64,000 nucleotides of DNA from Treponema_I sp045616125 (GTDB lineage: Bacteria; Spirochaetota; Spirochaetia; Treponematales; Treponemataceae), in contig JAZLGC010000055.1 of the NCBI GenBank assembly GCA_045616125.1, forward strand, positions 5,095-69,094. The letters are read 5' to 3'. Both the position numbers and the translations under genes were made by a program. The notes under the pieces are model-generated. The model did no database searches. It was not told the origin of the DNA and saw only the letters and a list, made by a program, of their open reading frames with translations. Every line of letters starts with the position of its first letter. Position 1 is the stretch's first letter. Of the stretch, positions 33,912-42,439 are shown piece by piece.

Positions 33912-35566
33912 GCGGCATCTCCTTCGTGCAGTGCAATCCTGAATGAGATGCCACCACCTGCTGAAAAACCTGTTGCCGAATCATGATATGCATTCAGATG
34001 AACTTTAAATCCGTTCCAGATGACGCCTGCGCTTATTCCAGAGTTGCCGCTGAACATAAGACCACTTTTGGCAATGCCGGGAGACCAGAGAAGATTTCCT
34101 GACAGCCCCAGCTGCAGCTGGGTAAAAAGTGCAAACCCGGGAGACACCTGATATTCGTAACCAAAAACCGGCGTAATATTTCCAGTTATTAAATATGGTG
34201 ACTGAATTGAATTACCGTCAGAATTCGAGTAGTTGAACGGAAAATCATGGTCAGGAAAAGCCAGAGAAAAACTGATGCCAAGGCCCGCATAAAAGGGAAT
34301 GGATTCCAGATTGTGCAGAACCTGATTTGAGATAATGATATTTAAATTATAGGGCATGGCCCCCGGCTCAGCCAGAATACCGAGACTGTTCAGTGATGCA
34401 CTGATATCTACATAATCAAGTTTGCTTGTGGGTGGCAGCGGGTACCCATAGGAAATAAGCCCTGTTCCGCCATTTCCCGGGCCAATGCCGCCGCTTCCGC
34501 CGTCACTCATGTACTGTTCATAGATAACTTTTACAGCACTACCGGCTTTGCGCCAGTACTCATTCACTTCAATCCGTACAATGGCACCGTCTTTGTAACC
34601 AATAAGCAGCTGGCTGTTATTCTGGCTGAAGGCAAAGTCTGCAATTTCACCTTTGGCAAGACGGGGAATAAAGCCAGTGAACTCCTGCGTTTCAATGTCA
34701 AAAAACTTAAATTCCTGATCTTCTGTAAGAATAATCAGTTGTTTGTTATCAGCACTGAGTGCAAAACTGAGGATTTTAGAATCAACAGTATACATTTTGT
34801 TTTCTGTCATCCAGGTGGCACCGGTAACGGCAATCCGTTTTACGGTACATTCATCTACGGCGCAGAATACGCTTGTGCTGTCTGCACTGAAAATCACCGG
34901 TGCATGAACATAGTTTGCAAAGGTTTCTCTGTTTACGGTTTTGTAATCCTGCAGTCTGACAACACGGATAGTGCCGTCATCGGCTCCGGTTGCAATGTAT
35001 TTGCTGTCAGGACTGAAACTCATGGTGTAAGGACCGGTTGTATGGCCGGTAACTGTTTTGTTTGAAAGTTCTCCACTGAACTGTAACTGCCAGCCCACGG
35101 TAATGTTACCGCCTGCAAGTCCCATGGCAATATATTTACCGGTATCATCAAAGGCTATGCTGGTAACCTGCGCATTGGAGTGGCTTTGATACACATTTTT
35201 TGCACCTTTTCGTAAGGCATGCAGCATAACAGAGTTATTTCCGCTTAAAATCAGCAGCTGTTCGTTTTCTGCAGACTGGTTTCGGGCAACCTGAACCTGA
35301 CGGACAGTCCCTCCGGTATGAATCATTTCCGAAATGGCGTTGGTTTCAGAATCTGCAAGAATGATGTTGTCGCCTTCGCTGAATGCAAAAAGAGATGAAT
35401 CGTTACTCCAGATAATGTTATGAATAGGGTTTGATAGTTTTATGACAGCTTGTGGGGCTATAAGAACCTCAGTTGTTTCCTGTGCATATAGCAGGGATAG
35501 TGATCCTGCTGATACAAAAAACAACAGAGCTGTAAAAAACTCTTTCCGCATTTTAGTGATACCCAT
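33908..35566 (-). CDS. Exported WD40-repeat protein with possible C-terminal beta-barrel
   Basis: The 552-residue protein has a signal peptide (cleavage near LYAQ) and about seven WD40-like blades between residues 40 and 335, seen in repeats such as SIAFDDTGKYIAMGLAGGNITV and SFSPDSKYIATGADDGTIRV. After a Gly-rich linker (GGSGGIGPGNGGTG) the last ~170 residues form alternating amphipathic strands ending in GGGISFRIAL, like small outer-membrane barrels. The start could be 35566 or the Met at 35551; neither has a clear ribosome binding site. It heads a four-gene surface locus. The barrel is an inference. Confidence 0.75.
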   Translation of the reverse strand: MGITKMRKEFFTALLFFVSAGSLSLLYAQETTEVLIAPQAVIKLSNPIHNIIWSNDSSLFAFSEGDNIILADSETNAISEMIHTGGTVRQVQVARNQSAENEQLLILSGNNSVMLHALRKGAKNVYQSHSNAQVTSIAFDDTGKYIAMGLAGGNITVGWQLQFSGELSNKTVTGHTTGPYTMSFSPDSKYIATGADDGTIRVVRLQDYKTVNRETFANYVHAPVIFSADSTSVFCAVDECTVKRIAVTGATWMTENKMYTVDSKILSFALSADNKQLIILTEDQEFKFFDIETQEFTGFIPRLAKGEIADFAFSQNNSQLLIGYKDGAIVRIEVNEYWRKAGSAVKVIYEQYMSDGGSGGIGPGNGGTGLISYGYPLPPTSKLDYVDISASLNSLGILAEPGAMPYNLNIIISNQVLHNLESIPFYAGLGISFSLAFPDHDFPFNYSNSDGNSIQSPYLITGNITPVFGYEYQVSPGFALFTQLQLGLSGNLLWSPGIAKSGLMFSGNSGISAGVIWNGFKVHLNAYHDSATGFSAGGGISFRIALHEGDAA

Positions 35567-35734
35567 CCAAATTACTCAATTTTTTGATATTTTTAGTACT
35601 GTTTTGTAAATGCCACAGCAAAACAACTGTTTTTACTGTAGTTCTATTTTCAGAATTCGGAAAATACATGGGCGTACTTTAGGTTAATTGATTTAAAACT
35701 ACAAACCTTAATAATTACTTAAGAGTTCATTCTC

Positions 35735-35763
35735 TTGTTATCACCGTAGTTTTGAAGTAAAAT
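35735..35763 (+). promoter_or_regulatory. apt promoter
   Basis: TTGTTA (35735-35740) and TAAAAT (35758-35763) are exactly 17 bp apart. The -10 ends 7 nt before the apt ATG and no Shine-Dalgarno site is seen, predicting a leaderless message. Confidence 0.65.
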
Positions 35764-35770
35764 AGTACTT

Positions 35771-36322
35771 ATGAAAGCACCTTTGAATGATTCTGACAAA
35801 CAGATTATCGACGCAGCTATCCGGCGCGTTCCTGATTTCCCTAAAGAAGGGATTCTTTTTTATGATATTACCGGCGTTCTGGTTAACCCGCAGGCCTTTG
35901 ACCTGGTTCTGAAAACCATGGAAGAGTATTACAAAGACAGTGGCATTGATGCCATTGCTGCCGTAGAAAGCCGCGGCTTTATCTTTGCTGCTCCTTTGGC
36001 TCAGAAGTTGGGTATCCCTCTTATTCTGATCCGCAAAAAAGGCAAACTGCCAGGCGATACATACAGCTGTAAATATGCACTGGAATATGGCACTGCAGAA
36101 ATTGAAGTACATAAAGCAGATGTTAAACCTGGTCAGAAAGTTCTGGTTGTAGATGACCTTATTGCAACCGGTGGTACACTTGAAGCTACCAAAAAACTGC
36201 TGGAACAGGGTGGGGCACAGGCTGCTGAAGTATTTGGCGTAATCGGGCTTCCTGAACTGAACTACGAAAAAGTTCTTTCTCCAACTCCTGTTACCACACT
36301 CATTAATTTCATGGGTGCATAA
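35771..36322 (+). CDS. apt: Adenine phosphoribosyltransferase
   Basis: Apt salvages adenine with PRPP to give AMP. The 183-residue protein has the N-terminal IRRVPDFPKEGILFYDITGVL, the catalytic-loop region AVESRGFIFAAPLAQKL, RKKGKLPG and the PRPP-binding VLVVDDLIATGGTLEAT. The length is typical. It is monocistronic, with its own promoter and divergent from the surface lipoprotein locus. Confidence 0.95.
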   Translation: MKAPLNDSDKQIIDAAIRRVPDFPKEGILFYDITGVLVNPQAFDLVLKTMEEYYKDSGIDAIAAVESRGFIFAAPLAQKLGIPLILIRKKGKLPGDTYSCKYALEYGTAEIEVHKADVKPGQKVLVVDDLIATGGTLEATKKLLEQGGAQAAEVFGVIGLPELNYEKVLSPTPVTTLINFMGA

Positions 36323-36396
36323 CGTTTTTTTGTATAAAAACCGAAAATTTTACACCAAAACGTAATTCTGCACCTCAAACTTTAACAGATTTACAG

Positions 36397-36402
36397 TAAA
36401 AT
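36397..36402 (+). promoter_or_regulatory. -10 element of histidine kinase operon
   Basis: TAAAAT ends 6 nt before the ATG at 36409. The 6 nt include GAGG, too close to the ATG for a normal ribosome binding site. No clear -35 is present. Confidence 0.4.
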
Positions 36403-36408
36403 GAGGAT

Positions 36409-38190
36409 ATGGGCTTTACCCGTAGATTAGTACTTGTATATACCTGTATCCTCGTTATTCCTCTTTTTGGTGCCGTTCTTTTTGGTACCAGCTGGTTTCA
36501 TCAGCGTTCGTATGATTCCCTGTACAATACCAGTGCCACTCAGGTGCAATACTATTCAGATGTTATTCTGCATACGCTGGAAACCTTTGTCAGTGTAGAA
36601 ACTGCCATCAGCAGTGATGATGATTTTGCCATAACCCTTATGCGGCCCGAAACCGTCTCAGATACAGCTCTGGTAGAAACTGTTGTTAATGAAGCTTCTT
36701 TTTTATCAAGTCTTGCCATTGTCCTTGATGATCTGTATGACATCCGCGTATTTGCAGACAGTACCGGGGTACCTGAACGCTGGCCCTATATCCTGCAGTC
36801 AACAAGAGACGCCCTGTCCTCATTACCAAAATATTCCTACAATTACGTGGCCGGTTATCTGGGGAACCAGCTGTCACTTCAGGCAGAATCAATGTGCTAC
36901 ACCAAGCGCATAACACACCAGAACCGTCCTGTAGGTTTTTTGCAGGTAGCCATAAAAATGGAAGACCTGTTTCCCCAGCTTTTCAGAAATCAGCATGAAA
37001 CTGATAAAAACAACGAACTGATTACATTCGACTATGTGTATAAAACAAATGCCGATGGAACGCTTAAGGAAAGTGTAACTTCCGGTGGAAAGCCCAGTGT
37101 ATTCCCTGAGTTGTCAAACGAATATCAGAAGCAGATAAACACGGTCCTCAGTCAGTCAAATGCACTTACCGGCTCACAGATAATTCATGCAGGACGTAAA
37201 TCAATGATTCTCTGCTGGGAAAAAATTCCCCGCATGAATCTGGTGGTTCTGCAGCTTAATTCTACAGAGCCTATTGATACTAATGTACTGCTGTTCCGCA
37301 TCGGCGTATTCTTTATCCTTACTCTTGTCATCATCATGTTCTCGCTGGTTATCCGGTATGTAACAAGCCGCATGCTTGACCGGGTTTACAACGTTATGGA
37401 TGGTTTACGGCAGGTTTCAAACGGCAAGATGGATGTAACACTGACGGTTGATGGCCACGATGAAGTAGCAGAAACCCAGCGTGCCTTTAATGTCATGACA
37501 GAACAGCTCCGTTCCCAGATTGAAACCATCAAGGAAGAGCAGAGTCTGCTTGCAGATACGGAAATTAAGGCAATGCAGAATCAGATTAATGCCCACTTTC
37601 TGTATAATGTTCTTGAAACCATCAAGATGCAGGCAGTGCTGAAAGATCAGGATGATATTTCAGAAAGTCTGACGGTTCTCGGCCGGATGATGCGGTACTG
37701 CCTGCGCTGGAGGATTCACCGGGTAACCGTGCAGCAGGAGATTGACTACATTTGTTCTTACGTATACATCCTGAACTTGCGGAATGATTACCTCATCACC
37801 CTGAATCTTGAGATTCCACCGGAATGCGAGGGAATCGAAATCCCAAAGATGGTATTGCAGCCGGTTATTGAAAATGCCTTTACCTATGCAGTTGAACCTA
37901 TGGCGCAGGATTCAGAAATTACCGTGTCTGCACGTCTGGAAGATGACCGGTTGTGGCTGTGTGTTCGTGATTATGGCGATGGTATGACAGTAGAAAAGCT
38001 TGCCGGTATCCGGTCGTACCTGGCAGATAAAACCTATGAACGGGATACCACCAAGGGCAGTATCGGGCTGAAGAATATTCAGCAGCGGTTGTATATGTTC
38101 TATGGTGATGATTATTCAATACAGATTGAATCGCAGGCGGGATGGGGTACAGAAATCCGTATTCCAGTTCCTGCTGGAAAGGGAGTGTAA
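36409..38190 (+). CDS. YesM-like sensor histidine kinase
   Basis: The 593-residue kinase has transmembrane helices near 8-28 and 300-322 around a Cache-like periplasmic sensor, a HAMP domain (about 322-375), and the His_kinase domain with phosphoacceptor His396 in NQINAHFLYNVLE followed by a HATPase fold (VIENAFTYAV, DYGDGM, GSIGLKNIQQRL). Such kinases pair with YesN-type regulators, here 3 nt downstream. With the adjacent transporter and GH10 xylanase it resembles the XynDC system that senses xylo-oligosaccharides in Geobacillus. Confidence 0.92.
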   Translation: MGFTRRLVLVYTCILVIPLFGAVLFGTSWFHQRSYDSLYNTSATQVQYYSDVILHTLETFVSVETAISSDDDFAITLMRPETVSDTALVETVVNEASFLSSLAIVLDDLYDIRVFADSTGVPERWPYILQSTRDALSSLPKYSYNYVAGYLGNQLSLQAESMCYTKRITHQNRPVGFLQVAIKMEDLFPQLFRNQHETDKNNELITFDYVYKTNADGTLKESVTSGGKPSVFPELSNEYQKQINTVLSQSNALTGSQIIHAGRKSMILCWEKIPRMNLVVLQLNSTEPIDTNVLLFRIGVFFILTLVIIMFSLVIRYVTSRMLDRVYNVMDGLRQVSNGKMDVTLTVDGHDEVAETQRAFNVMTEQLRSQIETIKEEQSLLADTEIKAMQNQINAHFLYNVLETIKMQAVLKDQDDISESLTVLGRMMRYCLRWRIHRVTVQQEIDYICSYVYILNLRNDYLITLNLEIPPECEGIEIPKMVLQPVIENAFTYAVEPMAQDSEITVSARLEDDRLWLCVRDYGDGMTVEKLAGIRSYLADKTYERDTTKGSIGLKNIQQRLYMFYGDDYSIQIESQAGWGTEIRIPVPAGKGV

Positions 38191-38193
38191 TAT

Positions 38194-39648
38194 ATGGCTG
38201 TAACGGTTCTGATTGTTGATGATGAAAAACTGATTCGTGCCGGTATTCGTAAAATCCTTACTGACGACATCTCTGCTGAACTTGATTTACACGAAGCCCG
38301 AAATGGAGAAGAAGCCCTTGAATGGTGCCGGAATAATCCTACCCAACTGGTGATAACTGATATCCGCATGCCCAAAATGGATGGCGTTGACCTGATGAAA
38401 AATCTGAACATGATGGATGCTCCGCCGTCTATTATTGTTCTCAGTGGTTTTGATGAATTCAGTTATGCAAAAGCAGCCATCAGCTATGGTGCCATTTCGT
38501 ATATCCTTAAACCGGTAGACCGGAAAGAACTTGTTGAAGCGGTAAAAGGAGCCATAGAAAATTCGCGGAATAATGACAAGGCCAGAGCTGAAACCCAGCT
38601 GCAGGCCATTGTTAAAGATGGAACCATTACCGATCCTGAAGCTTTGCCTTTAAGCTTTATCTCTGAAGGTTTCTTATGTCTTCAGATTGCCGGTAAAGAC
38701 CCTGAGTTTGTTCTGACTCATGCCTTTGCTGACCGGAATTATTACCTGCTTGAAAAACGGCAGAACATGCTGACGGTAGTTATTTCAGCAATGAATGATG
38801 TTGAAAAACGGATTATAGAAACTGCTTCTGGCAAAGGTCGTTGTGTTGCCGGTGTATCTGGTGTAAGCAACAATATTTCAAATCTTCGGGCGTTGCAGCG
38901 GCAGGCATCGCTAGCTTTGTTATACAGTTACTTTGAAGAGCGCCCAAAAATGGTGTATCTGTTTCACGGGGATTCAGACAGTGGAGACATGGCAACACTT
39001 GATATGCGGTATGAAACAAGCATAGCACGTATTGATACCCTTTCTCTTGATGAAATGAAAAAAGCCGTAGGACAGTGGTTCCATTTTCCCCGTGAAGCAA
39101 CAATTGAGCAGAAAGCAATTATGCTTAGTTATCTATATACAAAAGTAACCAGCAATCTGCTGAAACGGTATACTGAGTACACTGACAGCGACGGGTATCT
39201 GACAACGAAAGGTATTATGATTGCCAATATCTGGCGTTGCGAGAGCCTTACTGAATGGGAATACATGATTACCGATTATGTCATTTACCTTTCAGCCCTG
39301 ATTCAGCAGGAAACCAGTGAAGTGCCCTTTATCAGGGAAGCATTGAAATTTGTTCGGGAACATTACCGGGAAGAAATTACCATGACCATGGTGGCCAATC
39401 ACGTGTCTTCCAACTATACCTGGTTCAGCGAGAAATTTGTTGAACAGACCGGCATGCATTTTAACGATTATCTGAAACGGATTCGCGTAGTAGAAGCAAA
39501 AAAGCTGCTTTCAAATCAGTGTCTTAAGGTGTATGAAGTTGCTGAGCAGTGCGGATTTCCGGATACCAAATACTTTATCAAGGTATTCCGTAACGAAACC
39601 GGCATGACCCCCACCGAATACCGCCGCAGCCTTCTCAGCACCCTCTAG
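38194..39648 (+). CDS. YesN-like response regulator with AraC output domain
   Basis: The 484-residue protein has a receiver domain (1-~120) with phosphoacceptor Asp56 in VITDIRMPKMDGVDL, a long variable middle and a C-terminal AraC HTH (about 385-480: ITMTMVANHVSSNYTWFSEKF and KVYEVAEQCGFPDTKYFIKVF). It is the partner of the kinase upstream and the probable activator of the sugar-transport operon starting at 40693, whose upstream region carries a ~20-bp direct repeat. Confidence 0.92.
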   Translation: MAVTVLIVDDEKLIRAGIRKILTDDISAELDLHEARNGEEALEWCRNNPTQLVITDIRMPKMDGVDLMKNLNMMDAPPSIIVLSGFDEFSYAKAAISYGAISYILKPVDRKELVEAVKGAIENSRNNDKARAETQLQAIVKDGTITDPEALPLSFISEGFLCLQIAGKDPEFVLTHAFADRNYYLLEKRQNMLTVVISAMNDVEKRIIETASGKGRCVAGVSGVSNNISNLRALQRQASLALLYSYFEERPKMVYLFHGDSDSGDMATLDMRYETSIARIDTLSLDEMKKAVGQWFHFPREATIEQKAIMLSYLYTKVTSNLLKRYTEYTDSDGYLTTKGIMIANIWRCESLTEWEYMITDYVIYLSALIQQETSEVPFIREALKFVREHYREEITMTMVANHVSSNYTWFSEKFVEQTGMHFNDYLKRIRVVEAKKLLSNQCLKVYEVAEQCGFPDTKYFIKVFRNETGMTPTEYRRSLLSTL

Positions 39649-39695
39649 CCCGCCTCATGAGCGCACAGCATGATATACGAAAAAAATCCGTCTGT

Positions 39696-39816
39696 TGATG
39701 CGCACGAAGGGGGGATTGGCAATACGAACTGTTGGCGTGGCGAGCACTTGTGCGAGTCAAACCCCTTATTACACGCCATTCTGTGAGTATTGACGATATC
39801 ACCGTAGTGCGCATCA
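39696..39816. repeat. 10-bp inverted repeat in intergenic region
   Basis: TGATGCGCAC (39696-39705) and GTGCGCATCA (39807-39816) are perfect reverse complements 101 nt apart, lying between the response regulator and the HD protein. The DNA between them has G- and C-rich patches but no clear continuous pairing. It could be a structured RNA or distant operator sites. Confidence 0.4.
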
Positions 39817-39834
39817 AAATACTGTAACTTGTGC

Positions 39835-39840
39835 TATACT
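39835..39840 (+). promoter_or_regulatory. -10 element of HD protein gene
   Basis: TATACT ends 6 nt before the ATG at 39847, with no Shine-Dalgarno site, so the transcript is predicted to be leaderless. Confidence 0.45.
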
Positions 39841-39846
39841 TCAGAT

Positions 39847-40521
39847 ATGAGCGATTTTACCCCTGCAGACATTACCCAGATAGCCCAAACCGGCGAACCT
39901 GACGACCCAAAACGGAACCTGATCCCCAGCGGACTTCAGGACTTAGATAAACTTCTGGCCTTTACCGTCGAAATCGACAAAATGACCCATATTCTGCGCC
40001 GTACCCTGCTGTGTGACGCAAGCCGGCGTGAAAACGATGCTGAACACAGCTGGCATATTGGCGTAATGGCGCTGACATTCAAAGATTATTTCCCGGAACC
40101 GGTAAATGTAGAACATGCAGCGGCAATCTGTATTGCTCATGACCTTATTGAAGTGTATGCCGGCGATACTTTTGCCTACGATGCAGAAGCAAATAAAGGA
40201 AAAGAAGAACGGGAGCAGGCCGCTGCAGACCGTCTTTTCGGCATGCTGCCACCAGAAGCAGGCCGCTGGCTCCGGAGTCTGTGGGATGAATTTGAAGCCA
40301 TGGAAACAGCGGAAAGCCGGTATGCCAACTGCATGGACCGCATTCAGCCATTCCTGCATAACACCGTAACTGAAGGACATACATGGAAACTGGGAGTAGT
40401 GCGTGCTTCGGATGTGAGAAAGAGAGGGGAACCTATCAGCAACTGGATGCCAGCTCTGCAGCCCTGGTTTGAAAACTGCATCGAAAAGGGAATCCGTATG
40501 GGGTGGATAAAACCGGAATAA
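39847..40521 (+). CDS. HD-domain phosphohydrolase, YfbR-like 5'-nucleotidase
   Basis: The 224-residue protein has the HD_3 pattern: RRENDAEHSWHIGVMAL with His67, the metal-binding HD pair (His98/Asp99) in IAHDLIEVYAGDTFAYD, and a distal Asp in NCMDRIQPFLHN. Proteins of this type dephosphorylate (deoxy)nucleoside monophosphates. The start at 39847 is preferred since an upstream start at 39829 would lie within the promoter. It stands alone between a two-component system and the sugar-transport operon and is probably unrelated to them. Confidence 0.82.
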   Translation: MSDFTPADITQIAQTGEPDDPKRNLIPSGLQDLDKLLAFTVEIDKMTHILRRTLLCDASRRENDAEHSWHIGVMALTFKDYFPEPVNVEHAAAICIAHDLIEVYAGDTFAYDAEANKGKEEREQAAADRLFGMLPPEAGRWLRSLWDEFEAMETAESRYANCMDRIQPFLHNTVTEGHTWKLGVVRASDVRKRGEPISNWMPALQPWFENCIEKGIRMGWIKPE

Positions 40522-40545
40522 TTTCCCCCTGAATATGAATTTTTT

Positions 40546-40619
40546 CCTGATTTCTGTAATTTATCCCGATTTTATGTAAATTTTGTCACGTTGTGCTCGT
40601 GCACGACCAGCCTTATCCT
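40546..40619 (+). promoter_or_regulatory. Regulatory region of the xylo-oligosaccharide operon
   Basis: An imperfect direct repeat (GATTTCTGTAAT at 40549, GATTTTATGTAAA at 40568) with a 19-20 bp period lies upstream of TTGTGC (40591-40596) and TATCCT (40614-40619), 17 bp apart. The spacer contains the perfect palindrome TCGTGCACGA (40597-40606). The direct repeat fits an AraC-type activator, the palindrome a second regulator. Confidence 0.5.
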
Positions 40620-40685
40620 AAACCTATGCCGCAGGATCTACCCCAATACGGTCCTTTGCGGTTAATTATTTAATCCAGTTTAGGA
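40616..40685 (+). promoter_or_regulatory. Leader hairpin and possible Shine-Dalgarno sequestering arm
   Basis: TCCTAAAC (40616-40623) is complementary to GTTTAGGA (40678-40685), which contains the start of the AGGAGG site for the binding-protein gene. Between them CCGCA (40629-40633) pairs with TGCGG (40657-40661), extended by GGA/TCC. The left arm overlaps the proposed -10, so the long pairing requires a start site further upstream; the inner hairpin does not. Confidence 0.4.
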
Positions 40686-40692
40686 GGAGACG

Positions 40693-42333
40693 ATGAAAAA
40701 AATCGTTGCTGCTGCATTAGTACTGCTTACTCTTACTAGTGCTGTTTTCGCTGGCGGTAAAAAAGAAGCCGCTAACAAAGTAGCTGAATTTGACATGTTC
40801 ATCACCATGCCAGGTTCAGAAAAAAACAAAAAGAATGATATTAAAGATATCATTGCTGAAAAATACGGTGTTCGTGTAAACGAAACCTGGCTGACCGGTC
40901 AGACTGCTGCTGAAGCTACCGGTACCCTGATTGCTGGTGGTGAATACCCAGACTATATCGACTCAGACGATATGACCCTGCTGGTTGATGCAGGTGCTCT
41001 TATTCCTCTTGATGACTATATCAACAAATATCCAGAATTCCGTGACACCTGGTTCACCCCAGATGAATGGGCAAAATTCGTACAGCCTGACGGACATATC
41101 TACTGGATTAACCCATTCGGAAACACCTATGGTGCTTCAAAAGAAACCACTCATAACGATGAAGCATTCTGGATTCAGGTACGTGTACTTGAATGGGCAG
41201 GATATCCTGTAATCAAAACTCTGGACCAGTACTTCGACGTAATCGAACGCTACCTGGCTGCTAACCCAACCATGGCTGATGGTACTCCTAACATGGGTTA
41301 CACCATCCTCTGTGATGACTGGAGATACTTCTGTATTGAAAATGCTGGTCAGTTCCTGGCTGGTTATCCAAACGACGGTTCAGTTACCGTTGATGTTGCC
41401 AACATGAAAATCGGTGACTACAACACTTCAGAAGACACCTACCTGTACCTGAAAAAACTGAACGAAGAATTCAACAAAGGCATCATCGATCCAGAATTCG
41501 GTACCCAGATTTACGATGAATACATCGCTAAACTGTCTACCGGTCGTGTTCTCGGTATGGTTGACCAGTGGTGGGACTTCGCTTACACCGTAAACGACGT
41601 ATTCAAATCAACCGGTCTTGACCTGATTGGTTGTAACTATGTTCCACTGGGACTGACCACCAAAGCTGGACAGGTTAACCGCTGGCACACTTATGCTGAT
41701 ACCGTTAACCAGGCTTCTGGTATCGCTATCACCGTTGACTGTAAAGATCCAGACAAAGCATTTGACTTCATCGTTAAATGTGCTATGGATCAGGAACTGC
41801 TGAACCTCCGCTTCTGGGGTGTTGAAGGCGTTGACTACATGGTAGATGCAAACGGTCTGTTCTACAGAACTGAAGAACAGCGCGCACGCTGTGCAGAAAC
41901 TGAATACAAAGCTTCTCACCTGTGTGACTACTCTTACTTCCCACAGTGGCACGGAACCAGCCGCGACGGTAAAAACGCTATGTCTCCTGCTGAACAGCCT
42001 TCTGAATTCCAGAATGGTATGGCTGATCCTCTGAAGAAATGTTTCGCTGCTTACGGCGCTGGTAACTACCCAGACATGATCGGTTCAGTTCAGGGTGAAA
42101 CTCTGGGACCATGGTTCCCAATGTACTCATACTCTAACAACTTCACTACCGCTACTCCTGGTGGTGTTGCATGGACCAAAATGGGTGAAGTTAAACACGA
42201 ATGGCTGCCACAGGTTGTAATGGCTAAAGACTTCCAGAAAACCTATGATGCTTACATGGTTGAATACAACAAATGTAGACCACAGGACTTCCTGGGTGAA
42301 ATGCAGGCTATTCTCGATACCTTCAAAAAATAA
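40693..42333 (+). CDS. Sugar ABC transporter binding protein (probable xylo-oligosaccharide)
   Basis: The 546-residue periplasmic protein has a signal peptide (MKKIVAAALVLLTLTS, cleavage near VFA-GGKK) and no lipobox. Its large two-lobed family 1 binding fold includes FDMFITMPGSEKNK, TGQTAAEATGTLIAGGEYPDY and many Trp/Tyr residues suited to sugar stacking. Codon use is highly restricted (nearly all CCA for Pro, GGT for Gly, CTG for Leu), unlike neighbouring regulators, indicating very high expression. AGGAGG precedes the ATG. The xylan link comes from the GH10 gene in the same operon. Confidence 0.9.
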   Translation: MKKIVAAALVLLTLTSAVFAGGKKEAANKVAEFDMFITMPGSEKNKKNDIKDIIAEKYGVRVNETWLTGQTAAEATGTLIAGGEYPDYIDSDDMTLLVDAGALIPLDDYINKYPEFRDTWFTPDEWAKFVQPDGHIYWINPFGNTYGASKETTHNDEAFWIQVRVLEWAGYPVIKTLDQYFDVIERYLAANPTMADGTPNMGYTILCDDWRYFCIENAGQFLAGYPNDGSVTVDVANMKIGDYNTSEDTYLYLKKLNEEFNKGIIDPEFGTQIYDEYIAKLSTGRVLGMVDQWWDFAYTVNDVFKSTGLDLIGCNYVPLGLTTKAGQVNRWHTYADTVNQASGIAITVDCKDPDKAFDFIVKCAMDQELLNLRFWGVEGVDYMVDANGLFYRTEEQRARCAETEYKASHLCDYSYFPQWHGTSRDGKNAMSPAEQPSEFQNGMADPLKKCFAAYGAGNYPDMIGSVQGETLGPWFPMYSYSNNFTTATPGGVAWTKMGEVKHEWLPQVVMAKDFQKTYDAYMVEYNKCRPQDFLGEMQAILDTFKK

Positions 42334-42346
42334 GTAAAAATATCCG

Positions 42347-42415
42347 GTGACCCTGAAATACGGGTCACTGAATCTGCCAGAGTTCCCGTCATTTATTTTG
42401 GCTCTGGCAGATTCA
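42347..42415 (+). repeat. Two strong intra-operon hairpins after the binding-protein gene
   Basis: GTGACCC (42347-42353) pairs with GGGTCAC (42362-42368). Immediately after, TGAATCTGCCAGAG (42369-42382) pairs perfectly with CTCTGGCAGATTCA (42402-42415) over 14 bp. No T-run follows, so they fit 3' stabilisation or partial attenuation rather than full termination. Confidence 0.8.
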
Positions 42416-42439
42416 GCCACCTACCTTCAGGAGTTCGCC

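Noticed and set aside
39649..39846. tRNA or other known RNA gene between the response regulator and the HD protein
   Set aside because: The distant inverted repeat does not fold into a cloverleaf and no TTCGA-type T-loop was seen; only the 10-bp arms are firm.
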